Below are positions 16,502 through 25,591 of a stretch of DNA of 64,000 nucleotides, piece after piece. How positions within the stretch are numbered: the first letter of the stretch is position 1; each line of letters opens with the position of its first letter. The stretch is from Pseudomonas sp. HR96 (GTDB lineage Bacteria; Pseudomonadota; Gammaproteobacteria; Pseudomonadales; Pseudomonadaceae): assembly GCF_034059295.1 (NCBI RefSeq), contig NZ_CP139141.1, positions 3,269,001 to 3,333,000 on the forward strand, given 5' to 3'. The notes under the pieces are model-generated. The model was given only the letters and a program-made list of their open reading frames with translations. It had not been told where the DNA came from and made no database searches. The position numbers and the translations under genes were made by a program.

Positions 16502-17113
16502 TCAGGCGACGCTGAAGAGCTGCTCGTCGATCACTTGCTGGGCGTCTTCGAGGGCTTTGGCGCGGACTTCCGGGCCATAGGCCAGGCCCTGGGCGCGGAC
16601 AAATTCCAGGTCGGTCACGCCGATGAAGCCGAACAGCAGCTTGAGGTAATCTTCATGACCGACGTTCGTCGGCTGGCCGGCGTGCAGACCACCGGCAGTG
16701 GAAACCACGATGACCTTCTTGCCGGCGCACAGGCCTTCGGGGCCGTTTTCGGTGTAGCGGAAGGTCACGCCAGCCACGCAGATACGGTCAATCCAGGCCT
16801 TGAGCTGGGTGGAAATGGCGAAGTTGTACATCGGTGCGCCGATCACGACGGCGTCAGCGGCAAGAAATTCAGCCATGACCGCCGAGTTGCGCTGCACTTC
16901 GGCCTGCTGCTCGGCGGTGCGCGACTCTTCGGCAGTACCGGCTGCAGCCAGGGTGGCGGCGCTGAAATGGGCCAGTGCATCGGCGGCCAGGTCACGGTAG
17001 GTGACCTGGATGCCGGGCTCGGCAACCTGCCAGGCCTTGACCACCGCAGCACTGAGCTGACGTGAAGCGGAATGATCGCCGAGGATGCTGGAATCGAGGT
17101 GCAAGAGTTTCAT
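16502..17113 (-). CDS. azoR: FMN-dependent NADH-azoreductase (AzoR family)
   Basis: The 203-residue flavodoxin-fold quinone/azo reductase starts [21 protein letters not shown], whose SxSR-like segment binds the FMN phosphate. [22 protein letters not shown] and [11 protein letters not shown] are family signatures. It reduces quinones and azo dyes with NAD(P)H as a two-electron transfer in the cytoplasm. A LysR regulator is divergently transcribed 161 bp away, a common layout for azoR paralogues and their inducible regulators. Length is standard. Confidence 0.92.
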   Translation of the reverse strand: MKLLHLDSSILGDHSASRQLSAAVVKAWQVAEPGIQVTYRDLAADALAHFSAATLAAAGTAEESRTAEQQAEVQRNSAVMAEFLAADAVVIGAPMYNFAISTQLKAWIDRICVAGVTFRYTENGPEGLCAGKKVIVVSTAGGLHAGQPTNVGHEDYLKLLFGFIGVTDLEFVRAQGLAYGPEVRAKALEDAQQVIDEQLFSVA

Positions 17114-17274
17114 GGTGAGCTCCTTGAGAAGTCGCGCTGATGGCGAACTGGAATGAGCGTCATCCTATAGACACAGGGAATGGATGATAAGTGGGGCTAT
17201 TCGCGATAGATTGTCTCGCTGAAGTGACCAATCCAACCCCGAACCGCAACGCCCTCCTCGCACAAGAGCACCTC

Positions 17275-18183
17275 ATGCAAGACCTCAACGACCTCTACTA
17301 TTTTGCCAAGGTCGTCGAAGCCCAAGGCTTCGCCGCCGCCGGCCGCCTGCTGGGCGTACCCAAGTCGCGCCTGTCGCGGCGCATCGCCGAGCTGGAAGAA
17401 CGCCTCGGCGCGCGGCTGCTGCAGCGCACTACGCGCCGATTGCAGCTGACCAGCGTTGGCGAGCGCTACCTGCAGCACTGCCAGGCCATGCTGCTGGAAG
17501 CCGAGATGGCCGACGAGGTGGTGGCCAGCCTCGCTACCGAACCGCGCGGGCGGCTGCGGGTCTCCTGCCCGGTCGGCATGGCCCACGAATTTCTGCCCGA
17601 CGTCATCAGCAGCTTTCTCGCTGCCTATCCGCTGGTGCAGCTGGACATGGTGCTGCTCAACCGCCGCGTCGACCTGATCGGCGAGGGCATCGACGTGGCC
17701 CTGCGCGTGCGCGAACCGGGCGATGAAGACCCCAACCTGGTGACCCGGCGCCTGCGCGAGGCGCAGACTATCCTGGTCGCCACCCCAGGGTTCACTCGGG
17801 CCCAGCGTATCGAAACCCCGGAAGACCTCTGCCACCTGCCGGTGCTGGGCGCATTGGAGGCCGACCGCCTGGTGCACCTGCGCATGCTCGATGGCCAGGG
17901 CAACCGCCGCGACCTGGCACTTGAAGCACGGCTGGGCATCGAGGATTTCGTCGTGCGCAAGGCGGCAGCGCTCGCGGGCCTGGGTTTCACGGTATTGCCC
18001 CGGCTGCATTGCGAACACGAGCTGGCCAGCGGTGAGCTGGTTCGCCTGTTGCCCGACTGGTCGCTGCCCGGTGGCTGGGTACAGGCGGTGTACCCGCATC
18101 GGCGCGGCGTGCTGCCTGCGGTGCGGGCATGGATCGATCACCTGGTGGCGTCGTTCGAGCATTGCGGGGAGCGTTTGATATGA
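17275..18183 (+). CDS. LysR family regulator, probably of azoR
   Basis: A 302-residue LTTR with an N-terminal winged helix-turn-helix (LNDLYYFAKVVEAQGFAAAGRLLGVPKSRLSRRIAELEERLG) and a periplasmic-binding-like effector domain from about residue 90. It resembles the CrgA/aldehyde- or quinone-responsive subgroup. The ATG at 17275 is preceded by AAGAG at 8 bp; 28 further codons upstream look non-coding. It lies divergent to azoR. Its stop overlaps the next gene's start (ATGA). Confidence 0.88.
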   Translation: MQDLNDLYYFAKVVEAQGFAAAGRLLGVPKSRLSRRIAELEERLGARLLQRTTRRLQLTSVGERYLQHCQAMLLEAEMADEVVASLATEPRGRLRVSCPVGMAHEFLPDVISSFLAAYPLVQLDMVLLNRRVDLIGEGIDVALRVREPGDEDPNLVTRRLREAQTILVATPGFTRAQRIETPEDLCHLPVLGALEADRLVHLRMLDGQGNRRDLALEARLGIEDFVVRKAAALAGLGFTVLPRLHCEHELASGELVRLLPDWSLPGGWVQAVYPHRRGVLPAVRAWIDHLVASFEHCGERLI

Positions 18184-18539
18184 AAGGCAGGATGACCGAA
18201 GAACAGATAGCGCGGTTCTGCCTGGCCTTGCCGGGTGCGCGCGAGGACTACAAATGGGGCGGCGTGCGAGTGTTCTCGGTGGCCGGGAACAAGATGTTCG
18301 CGGTGTTCGGCATGACTGCCGACAGTCTGGCTTTCAAGGTCGACCAGGCGCTGTTTCTCGGCTACGTAGATCGGCCTGGCGTGCGCCCCGCGCCATATCT
18401 GGCGCGAGCGCATTGGGTCAGTGTGACGGCGCCCTATGCGCTGGGCGACGTGGAGCTGCGCGATCTGCTCAAGCGCTCGCACCAACTGGTGGTGCGGCGC
18501 CTGCCGAAGAAACTGCAACCCGGGCTGTTGCTCGACTGA
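18180..18539 (+). CDS. MmcQ/YjbR family DNA-binding-like protein
   Basis: The 119-residue protein matches the MmcQ/YjbR fold: MTEEQIARFCLALPGAREDYKWG near the start, FAVFGM in the middle and LLKRSHQLVVRRLPKK at the end. Members have a CyaY-like double-wing fold; function is not established. The ATG overlaps the LysR stop by 4 bp, with GGGGAG upstream, so it is translationally coupled. An ATG four codons later is an alternative. It may act with the LysR regulator in the quinone/azo response, by context only. Confidence 0.8.
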   Translation: MKGRMTEEQIARFCLALPGAREDYKWGGVRVFSVAGNKMFAVFGMTADSLAFKVDQALFLGYVDRPGVRPAPYLARAHWVSVTAPYALGDVELRDLLKRSHQLVVRRLPKKLQPGLLLD

Positions 18540-18552
18540 GGCGAGACGGCGC

Positions 18553-19383
18553 TCAGCCCTGCACCTGGCTCCAGTCCACCCAGCCGAATTTCCAGGTGGC
18601 CAGGATGATCAGGCCGAACACGATGCGGTACCAGGCGAACACCGCATAGCTGTGGTTGGCGATGAACTTGAGCAGGCTGCGCACGGCGATCATGGCGAAC
18701 ACGAACGCGGTGACGAAGCCGATGGCGATCACCGGCACGTCAGCCATCTTGAACGCGTCCTTGTACTTGTACGCCGAGTACACCGCCGCGCCGACCATGG
18801 TCGGCATGGCCAGGAAGAACGAGAACTCGGTGGCCGCCTTGCGCGACAGGCCGAAGATCAGCCCGCCGATGATGGTCGAACCGGAGCGCGAGGTGCCGGG
18901 GATCATGGCCAGGCACTGGGCGCAGCCGATCTTCAAGGCGTCGTGCCAGCGCATGTCGTCGACGTGCTCGACGCGCACCGTGTGCTGGCGCTTCTCGGCC
19001 CAGAGCATGACGAAACCGCCCAGAACCAGGGCCACGGCCACGGTGATCGGGTTGAACAGGTATTCGTGGATCTTGTCGGCAAAGATCACCCCGAGGACCA
19101 CCGCCGGCAGGAACGCGATCAGCAGGTTGACGGTGAAGCGCTGGGCGTTGCGCTGGGTCGGCAGGCCGGTGACGATTTCGAGGATCTTGACCCGGAATTC
19201 CCAGACCACCGCCAGAATGGCGCCGAGCTGGATGATGATGTTGAAGGCCGCTGCCCGCTCACCGCCGAAGTTGATCAGGTCGGCGACGATGATCTGGTGA
19301 CCGGTGCTGGAAATCGGCAGGAACTCCGTGAGCCCCTCGACGATACCGAGAATGAGTGCCTGAAAGGCGGTCCATAGATCCAT
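18553..19383 (-). CDS. uppP: Undecaprenyl-diphosphatase UppP (BacA)
   Basis: A 276-residue polytopic membrane protein with about eight helices. It removes a phosphate from undecaprenyl pyrophosphate, recycling the lipid carrier for peptidoglycan and O-antigen; overproduction gives bacitracin resistance. Both catalytic motifs are intact: [14 protein letters not shown] near residue 20 and PGTSRSGST near 170. The start [13 protein letters not shown] gives the family length; the frame continues 14 codons upstream. It converges with the MmcQ-type gene. Confidence 0.95.
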   Translation of the reverse strand: MDLWTAFQALILGIVEGLTEFLPISSTGHQIIVADLINFGGERAAAFNIIIQLGAILAVVWEFRVKILEIVTGLPTQRNAQRFTVNLLIAFLPAVVLGVIFADKIHEYLFNPITVAVALVLGGFVMLWAEKRQHTVRVEHVDDMRWHDALKIGCAQCLAMIPGTSRSGSTIIGGLIFGLSRKAATEFSFFLAMPTMVGAAVYSAYKYKDAFKMADVPVIAIGFVTAFVFAMIAVRSLLKFIANHSYAVFAWYRIVFGLIILATWKFGWVDWSQVQG

Positions 19384-19814
19384 TATTCCCCCGTGAAGGC
19401 CGACGCAGCCGCCGTCCTTGATCAAAAGTGTTTCAGGTCAGGCAAGAACTCGCGCCGCTCGCAAGAAGATCGGCGCAAGGCCGTCAAAAACGCATGAAGC
19501 ATTGTGAAAAATTCTTGTACATGGGTGGAGCCAGCAAAATGCTACCAGATAATCCACCCATGGATGCCGGCCGTTCTTGTCAAATGAATTCAAGCGCGCG
19601 AACGTGAAGCCTACTCGGCGCAGGTTACAATCCTGCGGTCTGACCGCGAAACATCACGAATGTGCCGGATATCATTGAGTTTTTTGCACCGTGCAAAAAA
19701 ATTTGCTTGGCCGTGTGACTTGGTAGTGCCCTGGGTGCATCACTACAAGTAACGCTACGCATGGCACTCCGGCCGGCGAGCATCCTTGTTTGGGCAGACA
19801 GAGAGACCTCACCC
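19384..19814. other. 431-bp intergenic region with two inverted repeats
   Basis: A divergent gap between uppP and the 88-residue gene. It holds a 10-bp inverted repeat (CATGGGTGGA at 19520-19529, TCCACCCATG at 19553-19562) and a 21-base palindrome at 19680-19700 with arms TTTTTTGCAC and GTGCAAAAAA around one C. The palindrome could end a short transcript in either direction or bind a dimeric regulator. No gene longer than about 30 codons with a ribosome site is convincing. Confidence 0.55.
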
Positions 19815-20081
19815 ATGAACGCCCCGCTTCGAGTCAATGACGCCGTACTGATCGCCGGCCGCGCCTTTGCCCCTTTCCAATGCGTCGCCTGGGCTCCCCA
19901 GGACGGTAATGGCGAGCTGAGCCTGACCGTGGTCGACCGTACCAGCACACGCATCGACCGCCAGCAGGTTCCGCGCAGCACCTACTCCGACCCGCAGCGC
20001 CTGAAGAGCTTCATCGAGCAGCTGCGCGCCTCGATCGGCCAGCAGGGGTATCAGTTGCGGCCCTGGGCGATGCCCTCCTGA
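19815..20081 (+). CDS. Small hypothetical protein, 88 residues
   Basis: Begins MNAPLRVNDAVLIAGRAFAPF and is mixed alpha/beta, soluble, with no signal peptide. QCVAWAPQDGNGELSLTVVDRTSTRIDRQ suggests a small beta-sheet domain. ACCTCACCC before the ATG is a poor ribosome site; 18 codons of open frame extend upstream. The stop codon falls inside a 21-bp tandem repeat shared with the convergent VWA gene. I do not recognise a family. Confidence 0.6.
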   Translation: MNAPLRVNDAVLIAGRAFAPFQCVAWAPQDGNGELSLTVVDRTSTRIDRQQVPRSTYSDPQRLKSFIEQLRASIGQQGYQLRPWAMPS

Positions 20082-20170
20082 AAGAGCGCCATGCCCTCCT
20101 GAAACAGCGCCATGCCCTACTGAAGCGCCATGCCTTCCTGAAACACCGCCGTGCCGGCCTGACCCGGCGC
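20070..20170. repeat. 21-bp tandem repeat at convergent gene ends
   Basis: Four units of ATGCCCTCCTGAAAnAGCGCC type start at 20070, 20091, 20112 (three bases shorter) and 20130, and a degenerate fifth runs to 20170. The plus-strand gene stops in unit 1 (TGA 20079-20081). The minus-strand VWA gene stops in unit 3 (TAG read from 20119-20117). The period equals seven codons, encoding GMALFQE on the minus strand. Confidence 0.85.
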
Positions 20171-20905
20171 GGCTGGCAACTCGCCGACCGGCACGTACTC
20201 GGCGCCTAACTGCAGCGCCAGCTGTCGGGCCCGCCCCAGACGGATAGGTCCCTTCTCGATGTCGATGAGCAGGGTCGGGCAACCCAGCGGGTGCAAGGAC
20301 TGCAGTTCCTTGAGTCGGCCATCGGTCAGCACCAGGCAGCGCTGCGCTTCGGCGGGCAACTGGCGCCGCCGACGCCGCAGCCAGCCGCGCGCCTGCTCGA
20401 GCGCCGCGAGCAAGGGTGTGCCGCCCCCCGCGCCCAACTCGCGCAGCCATTGCTGCAGACCTTTTGATGCCTTCAGCCCATGGCACTGCCAGCCCGGCCG
20501 CTCGCCGCTGGCGGTGAGCAATGCCAGGCGCGCCCGTTGCCGGTAGGCCTGATCGAACAATTGCGCAAGCACGCCCTTGGCCTCGGCCAGGGCGCCGTGG
20601 CGACGGGTCGAAGCGGAAGCGTCGACAATCACCAGCCAGAGCTCCTGGGGCGCGGCGCGGCGCTGCTGCCAGCGCAGGTCGGTGCGTGCCTGCGGACGGC
20701 CACCGAACAAGGTCGCCAACCAGTCGATACGGCCCTGCCCGGCGGCCGCGCTGCGGCCCTGGTTGCCCCCGGTCAACTCGCCGCTGCGCGGCCTGGCATC
20801 CGCCCCCGGGGCGGCGGGCGGGCGGATGCTCAGGGCTTTTTTGGCCAGCTCGGCACTTCGCGACGGGGCCCCTGGGCCACTGTCTGCGGCGGCAGTGCGC
20901 CCCAC
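20117..20905 (-). CDS. VWA-domain protein, BchD/ChlD-like chelatase partner
   Basis: The 262-residue protein has a disordered N-terminal third rich in Pro, Ala and Arg, then a von Willebrand A domain. Its metal site DASAS follows ELWLVIV, with TPLLAALEQA and VLTDGR later. It resembles the C-terminal half of BchD/CobT-type proteins that, with an AAA+ partner, support the large chelatase subunit. The gene overlaps the 3' end of the AAA+ ATPase gene by 76 bp in another frame, a tight coupling. The C-terminus QEGMALQ ends in a tandem repeat. Probable partner of CobN in cobalt insertion, by context. Confidence 0.78.
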   Translation of the reverse strand: MGRTAAADSGPGAPSRSAELAKKALSIRPPAAPGADARPRSGELTGGNQGRSAAAGQGRIDWLATLFGGRPQARTDLRWQQRRAAPQELWLVIVDASASTRRHGALAEAKGVLAQLFDQAYRQRARLALLTASGERPGWQCHGLKASKGLQQWLRELGAGGGTPLLAALEQARGWLRRRRRQLPAEAQRCLVLTDGRLKELQSLHPLGCPTLLIDIEKGPIRLGRARQLALQLGAEYVPVGELPAAPGQAGTAVFQEGMALQ

Positions 20906-21837
20906 TCGCCCTGCCCGCCTTGCAGTCCCTCGGACCTGTCCTGCGGCGCCGGTGGCGCGGCCGGCGCAGAGGCCGGCGGGGGCTCAGGCGCGTGGCGCCG
21001 CCGGTGACGCAAGGCAAATTCGGCGACCGCTTCGATATCCTCGGATTCGATCCGCGCGCCACCGCGCCAGGCGGCGTGGGCGCGCGCTGCACGCAGCCAG
21101 ACCAGGTCGGCGCGCAGGCCGTCGACACCGGCGGCGTGGCAGCGCTCGGTAATCGCCTGCACGCTGCGGTCGTCCAGCTCGATCGCGGCCAGGCGCGTGC
21201 GCGCCGCCACGCACTGCTCGCGCAGGGCCTGTTGCGCTGCCTGCCATTGCGCGGCGAAGGCCTGTGGGTCGCTGTCGAAGGCCAGCCGGCGGCGGATGAT
21301 CTGGCCGCGCTCGGCCGGCACCGGCTGCCCGTCGAGGGCGACGTTGAGGCCGAAGCGATCGAGCAGCTGCGGGCGCAGTTCGCCCTCCTCCGGGTTCATG
21401 GTGCCGACCAGCACGAAGCGCGCGGCATGGCTGTGGGACAGGCCGTCGCGCTCGACCCGGTTGACCCCGCTGGCCGCGACGTCCAGCAGCAGGTCGACCA
21501 GATGGTCGGGCAGCAGGTTGACTTCATCGACGTAGAGTACCCCGCCGTCGGCCCTGGCGAGCACTCCGGGGGAGAACTGCGCACGCCCCTGGCCAAGCGC
21601 GGCGTCGAGGTCCAGGCTGCCGGTCAGGCGCTCTTCGCTGGCGCCCAGCGGCAGGGTGACGAACTGGCCACCCGGCATCAAGTCAGCCAGGCCGCGCGCC
21701 AGGGTACTCTTGGCCATGCCACGCGGGCCTTCGATCAGCACGCCGCCGATCTTCGGGTCCACTGCGGTCAGGCACAGCGCCAGCTTGAGCGCGTCGCCGC
21801 CGACCACGGCCGCCAGGGGGAAGTGCACTTGGGTCAT
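20830..21837 (-). CDS. AAA+ ATPase, magnesium/cobalt chelatase subunit (BchI/ChlI-like)
   Basis: The 335-residue ATPase begins MTQVHFPLAAVVGGDALKLA. Walker A reads GPRGMAKST, with Ala where Gly is usual; Walker B is VLYVDEVNLL, and the sensor region is FVLVGTMNPEEGELRPQLLDRF, as in BchI. The C-terminal tail from about residue 290 is Pro-rich and probably disordered. It starts 2 bp from the cobN stop on the same strand and overlaps the VWA gene. It would power CobN in place of the CobS/CobT pair of alphaproteobacteria. The frame open upstream of the ATG lies within cobN and is a shadow. Confidence 0.88.
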   Translation of the reverse strand: MTQVHFPLAAVVGGDALKLALCLTAVDPKIGGVLIEGPRGMAKSTLARGLADLMPGGQFVTLPLGASEERLTGSLDLDAALGQGRAQFSPGVLARADGGVLYVDEVNLLPDHLVDLLLDVAASGVNRVERDGLSHSHAARFVLVGTMNPEEGELRPQLLDRFGLNVALDGQPVPAERGQIIRRRLAFDSDPQAFAAQWQAAQQALREQCVAARTRLAAIELDDRSVQAITERCHAAGVDGLRADLVWLRAARAHAAWRGGARIESEDIEAVAEFALRHRRRHAPEPPPASAPAAPPAPQDRSEGLQGGQGEWGALPPQTVAQGPRREVPSWPKKP

Positions 21838-21838
21838 G

Positions 21839-24800
21839 TCAGCTCTCTTCTTCACAGTCCAGCAGCACGTCTTCGACGGCCTGGCGGTAGTCCCCGGGCT
21901 CGGCCCACAGGCCACGCTGCTGGGCCTCGAGCAGGCGTTCGGCGATGTCGCGCAGGGCATGGGGGTTGTGCTGCTGGATGAATTCGCGGGTGTCGGCGTC
22001 CAGCAGGTAGGCCTCGGCGAGCAAGGCGTATTGATGGTCGTCGATCAGGTGCGTGGTGGCGTCGAAGGCGAACAGGTTGTCGACCGTGGCCGCCAGCTCG
22101 AACGCGCCCTTGTAGCCATGGCGCTTGACCCCGGCAATCCACTTGGGGTTGCCGGCGCGGGCGCGCACCACGCGGTTGAGCTCTTCCTTGAGGGTACGGA
22201 TGCGCGGCACGTCGGGCTGGCTATGGTCGCCGTGGTAGCTGGCGGCCGGGCCGCCGGCGAGGGTTTCCACGGCGGCGAGCATGCCGCCCTGGAACTGGTA
22301 ATAGTCGTTGGAATCGAGCAGGTCATGCTCGCGATTGTCCTGGTTATGCACCACCGCCTGCACCTGGCCAAGGCGCCGGGCGAAGTCGGCGCGGGCCGGC
22401 GTGCCTTCATCGCTGGCGCCATAGGCATAGCCGCCCCAGTTCAGATAGACCTCGGCCAGGTCTTCGCGGGTCTGCCACAGGCGGCCGTCGATGGCGCCCT
22501 GTACACCCGCGCCATAGGCGCCGGGCTTGGCGCCGAAGATCCGCCAGCCCGCCTGGCGAGCGGCGGCGTCGGCGGCCACGCCACTGGCCAGCAGCTGGGC
22601 GCGCTCCTCGCGCACCCGGGCGGCCAGCGGGTTGAGATCGTCGGGCTCGTCCAGCGCGGCCACGGCCTGCACCGCTGCATCGAAGAGCCGCAGCAGGTTG
22701 CCGAACGCGTCGCGGAAAAAGCCGGAGATGCGCAAGGTCACGTCCACACGCGGGCGGTCCAGCAGGCTGACGGGCAATATCTCGAAGTCGTCGACGCGCT
22801 GGCTGCCGGTGGCCCACACCGGGCGCACACCCATCAGCGCCATGGCCTGGGCGATGTCGTCGCCACCGGTGCGCATGGTCGCCGTGCCCCACACCGAGAG
22901 GCCGAGCTGGCGCAGGTGGTCGCCATGGTCTTGCAGGTGCCGCTCCAGGATCAGGTTGGCCGAGGCAAAGCCGATGCGCCAGGCGGTGGTGGTGGGCAGA
23001 TTGCGCACGTCCACCGAAAAGAAGTTGCGCCCGGTGGGCAGCACGTCGAGTCGGCCACGGCTGGGCGCTCCACTGGGGCCGGCCGGCACGAAGCGCCCGC
23101 CGAGCGCGGCGAGCAGGCCGGCCATCTCGGCAGGGCCGCAGGCGTCCAGGCGCGGTGCCACGGTGTCGCGCAGGGCGTGCAGCACCGCCTCGACTTCCTC
23201 GCCGTGCACGGCTGCGTCATGGCCTTGCAGGGCCGACTCGATCAACCGTGCGGCGTACAGCTCAAGGCGCTCGCGGCTGTCGCCCAGGGTCCGCCAGGGC
23301 TGCTCGCTGACCTGGCCCAAGGCCTCGGGCTGCGGCCCGGCATAGGGCTCGCCGAGCACGCAGTCGAGCGGGTCGAAGCCCAGGTCGAAGGCCTTGGCCA
23401 GCACCCGCAGCAGGCTCTGCCCGGCGCCGCGACCGTCACCCCGCGGAATGCGCAGCAAGGCCAGCAGCGTGTCGATGCGCAGGCGCCCGCCCGGCGATTC
23501 ACCGAAGATGTGCAGGCCGTCGCGGATCTGCGACTCCTTGAGATCGCACAGGTAGGTGTCCAGGCGCGGCAACCACACGGCGGCGTCGGCCTGGCTGTCG
23601 AGTTGCAGTTCCTGGTCGATGCGGGTTTCGCGCACCAGCTTGAGGATGTCGCCCTGCAGTTCCCGTGCGCGGCGCGGGTCGAGCAACTGCGCGTCGTAGT
23701 ACTCGTCGGCGAGCAGCTCGAGGTCGCGCAGCGGCCCGTAGGTTTCGGCGCGGGTCAGCGGCGGCATCAAATGGTCGATGATCACCGCCTGGGTGCGCCG
23801 CTTGGCCTGGGCGCCCTCACCGGGATCGTTGACGATGAACGGGTAGATGTTCGGCAGCGGGCCAAGCAGCGCGTCCGGCCAGCACTGTTCGCTGAGGCCG
23901 ACGCCCTTGCCGGGCAGCCACTCGAGGTTGCCGTGCTTGCCGACGTGGATCAGCGCGTCGGCGCCGTAGACATGCCGCAGCCAGAAATAGAACGCCAGGT
24001 AGCCGTGGGGCGGGACCAGGTCGGGGTCGTGGTAGACCGCGCTGGGGTCCAGCTGGTAGCCCCGGGCCGGCTGGATGCCGACGAAGGTCAGGCCCAGGCG
24101 CAGCCCGGCGATCATCATGCGCCCGCCCCGGCACATCGGATCGCTGGACGGCTCGCCCCAGCGCTCGCGCACCGCCTGTTGGTTGACCAGAGGCAGGCGG
24201 CCGAAGGCGGCCAGGTAGTCGTCCATGGCCATGCTCTGCGCACAGGGGCGCTGGTCGAGGCTGTCCAGGTCATTGCTGACCCCGCCCAGCAGTGCGCCGA
24301 TCAGCGCGGTGCCGCTGGCCGGCAGGTCGGCCACCGGGTAGCCACGGGCCTGCAAGGCGGCAAGAATGTTCAGGGCGGCGGCCGGGGTGTCCAGGCCGAC
24401 ACCGTTGCCGATGCGTCCGTCGCGGGTCGGGTAGTTGGCGAGAATCAGCGCCACGCGCTTGTCGGCATTGCCCAGGCGCGCCAGTTCGGCCCAGCGCCGC
24501 GCCAGTTCGGCGACGAAATCCATGCGCTCGACGTGGGGCCGGTAACACACCACATCCGATTGGCTGCGCTCGCTGCGCCAGGCCAGGTCCTTGAAACTGA
24601 TGGCGCGGCTGATGATGCGCCCGTCCAGCTCCGGCAGAGCGATGTGCATGGCCAGGTCGCGTGAGCCCAGGCCTTGTTCGCTGGCTTCCCAGCCGGCCCT
24701 GTTGTCCTGGGCGCAGATGGCCTGGATCACCGGGATGTCGCGGCGAAACGGCCGCAGGTGCGGCGTCTCCGGGCTGGACTGGGCGAATCCGGTGGTATTG

Positions 24801-25588
24801 ACGATCACCGCCGCCTCGACCTCGTCCAGCCACTGCTCGACCTGGCTCAGGCAGCCCGCCTCCTTGAGGCTGGCCACCGCCACCGGCAGTGGGTTGAGCC
24901 CCGCCGCCTGCAGGCGCTGGCAGAACACATCGATGAAGGCCGTGTTGGCCGCCTGCAGGTGCGAGCGGTAGATCAGCACGGCGGCCACCGGAGCGCCGGG
25001 CAGCCAGTCCTGCTGCCAGTCGGCGAGCGTCGCCGTGGCCCGGTGCGGGTGATAGAGGACCGTGCGCGGCAGCGTCTGCGGCTCGGCCCAGGGGTAGTCG
25101 GCGCCCAGCCAGGTGCTGGCCAGGCAGTGCAGCAGGGACTGCGCGTTGGCCTTGCCACCCTGGCGCAGGAAATGCCAGACGCGCTCGGCCTGCTCGGCAG
25201 GCACCGTGCCCAGCGCGCCGAGCTCGGGGTCGGGGCGGTCGTCGCCGGGCACCATGATCAGTTGCACGCCACCCTCGGCGAGCTTGAGCAGTTGTTCGAC
25301 GCCGTAGCGCCAGTAGCCGAGACCGCCGTGCAGCGACAGCACGATGAGCTTGGCATGGCGCAGTACCTGGTCGACGTACAGGTCCACCGAAGCGTGGTTC
25401 TGCACCTGCATGGGGTTGGCCAGGCGCAGGCTGGGAAAGCCTGGCGGCAGCTGCTGGGCCGTTTCCGCCAGCAGGGCCAGGTGCGAATCACCGCTGCAGA
25501 GAATCACCAGCTCGGCCGGGGTCTGGCCCAGGTCGGCGATGCTGTCGTCGGGCACGAAGCCGCCCGGCTGGGTCCGCAGCAGGTGCAC
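21839..25588 (-). CDS. cobN: Cobaltochelatase subunit CobN
   Basis: The 1249-residue protein has the usual CobN length and inserts Co(II) into hydrogenobyrinic acid a,c-diamide in aerobic cobalamin synthesis. Conserved stretches include SLHGGLGYWRYGVEQLL, a central HVGKHGNLEWLPGKGVGLS and NNPHALRDIAERLLEA near the end. It follows cobW by 3 bp and is followed by the ATPase and VWA genes, so the operon is cobW-cobN-ATPase-VWA. Codon use matches its neighbours. A long opposite-strand frame here is a GC artefact. Confidence 0.95.
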   Translation of the reverse strand: MHLLRTQPGGFVPDDSIADLGQTPAELVILCSGDSHLALLAETAQQLPPGFPSLRLANPMQVQNHASVDLYVDQVLRHAKLIVLSLHGGLGYWRYGVEQLLKLAEGGVQLIMVPGDDRPDPELGALGTVPAEQAERVWHFLRQGGKANAQSLLHCLASTWLGADYPWAEPQTLPRTVLYHPHRATATLADWQQDWLPGAPVAAVLIYRSHLQAANTAFIDVFCQRLQAAGLNPLPVAVASLKEAGCLSQVEQWLDEVEAAVIVNTTGFAQSSPETPHLRPFRRDIPVIQAICAQDNRAGWEASEQGLGSRDLAMHIALPELDGRIISRAISFKDLAWRSERSQSDVVCYRPHVERMDFVAELARRWAELARLGNADKRVALILANYPTRDGRIGNGVGLDTPAAALNILAALQARGYPVADLPASGTALIGALLGGVSNDLDSLDQRPCAQSMAMDDYLAAFGRLPLVNQQAVRERWGEPSSDPMCRGGRMMIAGLRLGLTFVGIQPARGYQLDPSAVYHDPDLVPPHGYLAFYFWLRHVYGADALIHVGKHGNLEWLPGKGVGLSEQCWPDALLGPLPNIYPFIVNDPGEGAQAKRRTQAVIIDHLMPPLTRAETYGPLRDLELLADEYYDAQLLDPRRARELQGDILKLVRETRIDQELQLDSQADAAVWLPRLDTYLCDLKESQIRDGLHIFGESPGGRLRIDTLLALLRIPRGDGRGAGQSLLRVLAKAFDLGFDPLDCVLGEPYAGPQPEALGQVSEQPWRTLGDSRERLELYAARLIESALQGHDAAVHGEEVEAVLHALRDTVAPRLDACGPAEMAGLLAALGGRFVPAGPSGAPSRGRLDVLPTGRNFFSVDVRNLPTTTAWRIGFASANLILERHLQDHGDHLRQLGLSVWGTATMRTGGDDIAQAMALMGVRPVWATGSQRVDDFEILPVSLLDRPRVDVTLRISGFFRDAFGNLLRLFDAAVQAVAALDEPDDLNPLAARVREERAQLLASGVAADAAARQAGWRIFGAKPGAYGAGVQGAIDGRLWQTREDLAEVYLNWGGYAYGASDEGTPARADFARRLGQVQAVVHNQDNREHDLLDSNDYYQFQGGMLAAVETLAGGPAASYHGDHSQPDVPRIRTLKEELNRVVRARAGNPKWIAGVKRHGYKGAFELAATVDNLFAFDATTHLIDDHQYALLAEAYLLDADTREFIQQHNPHALRDIAERLLEAQQRGLWAEPGDYRQAVEDVLLDCEEES

Positions 25589-25591
25589 GGA

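Noticed and set aside
21656..24664. A 1002-codon plus-strand frame opposite cobN
   Set aside because: It is a shadow of CobN, whose motifs and length are correct on the minus strand. The opposite translation has no recognisable domain.
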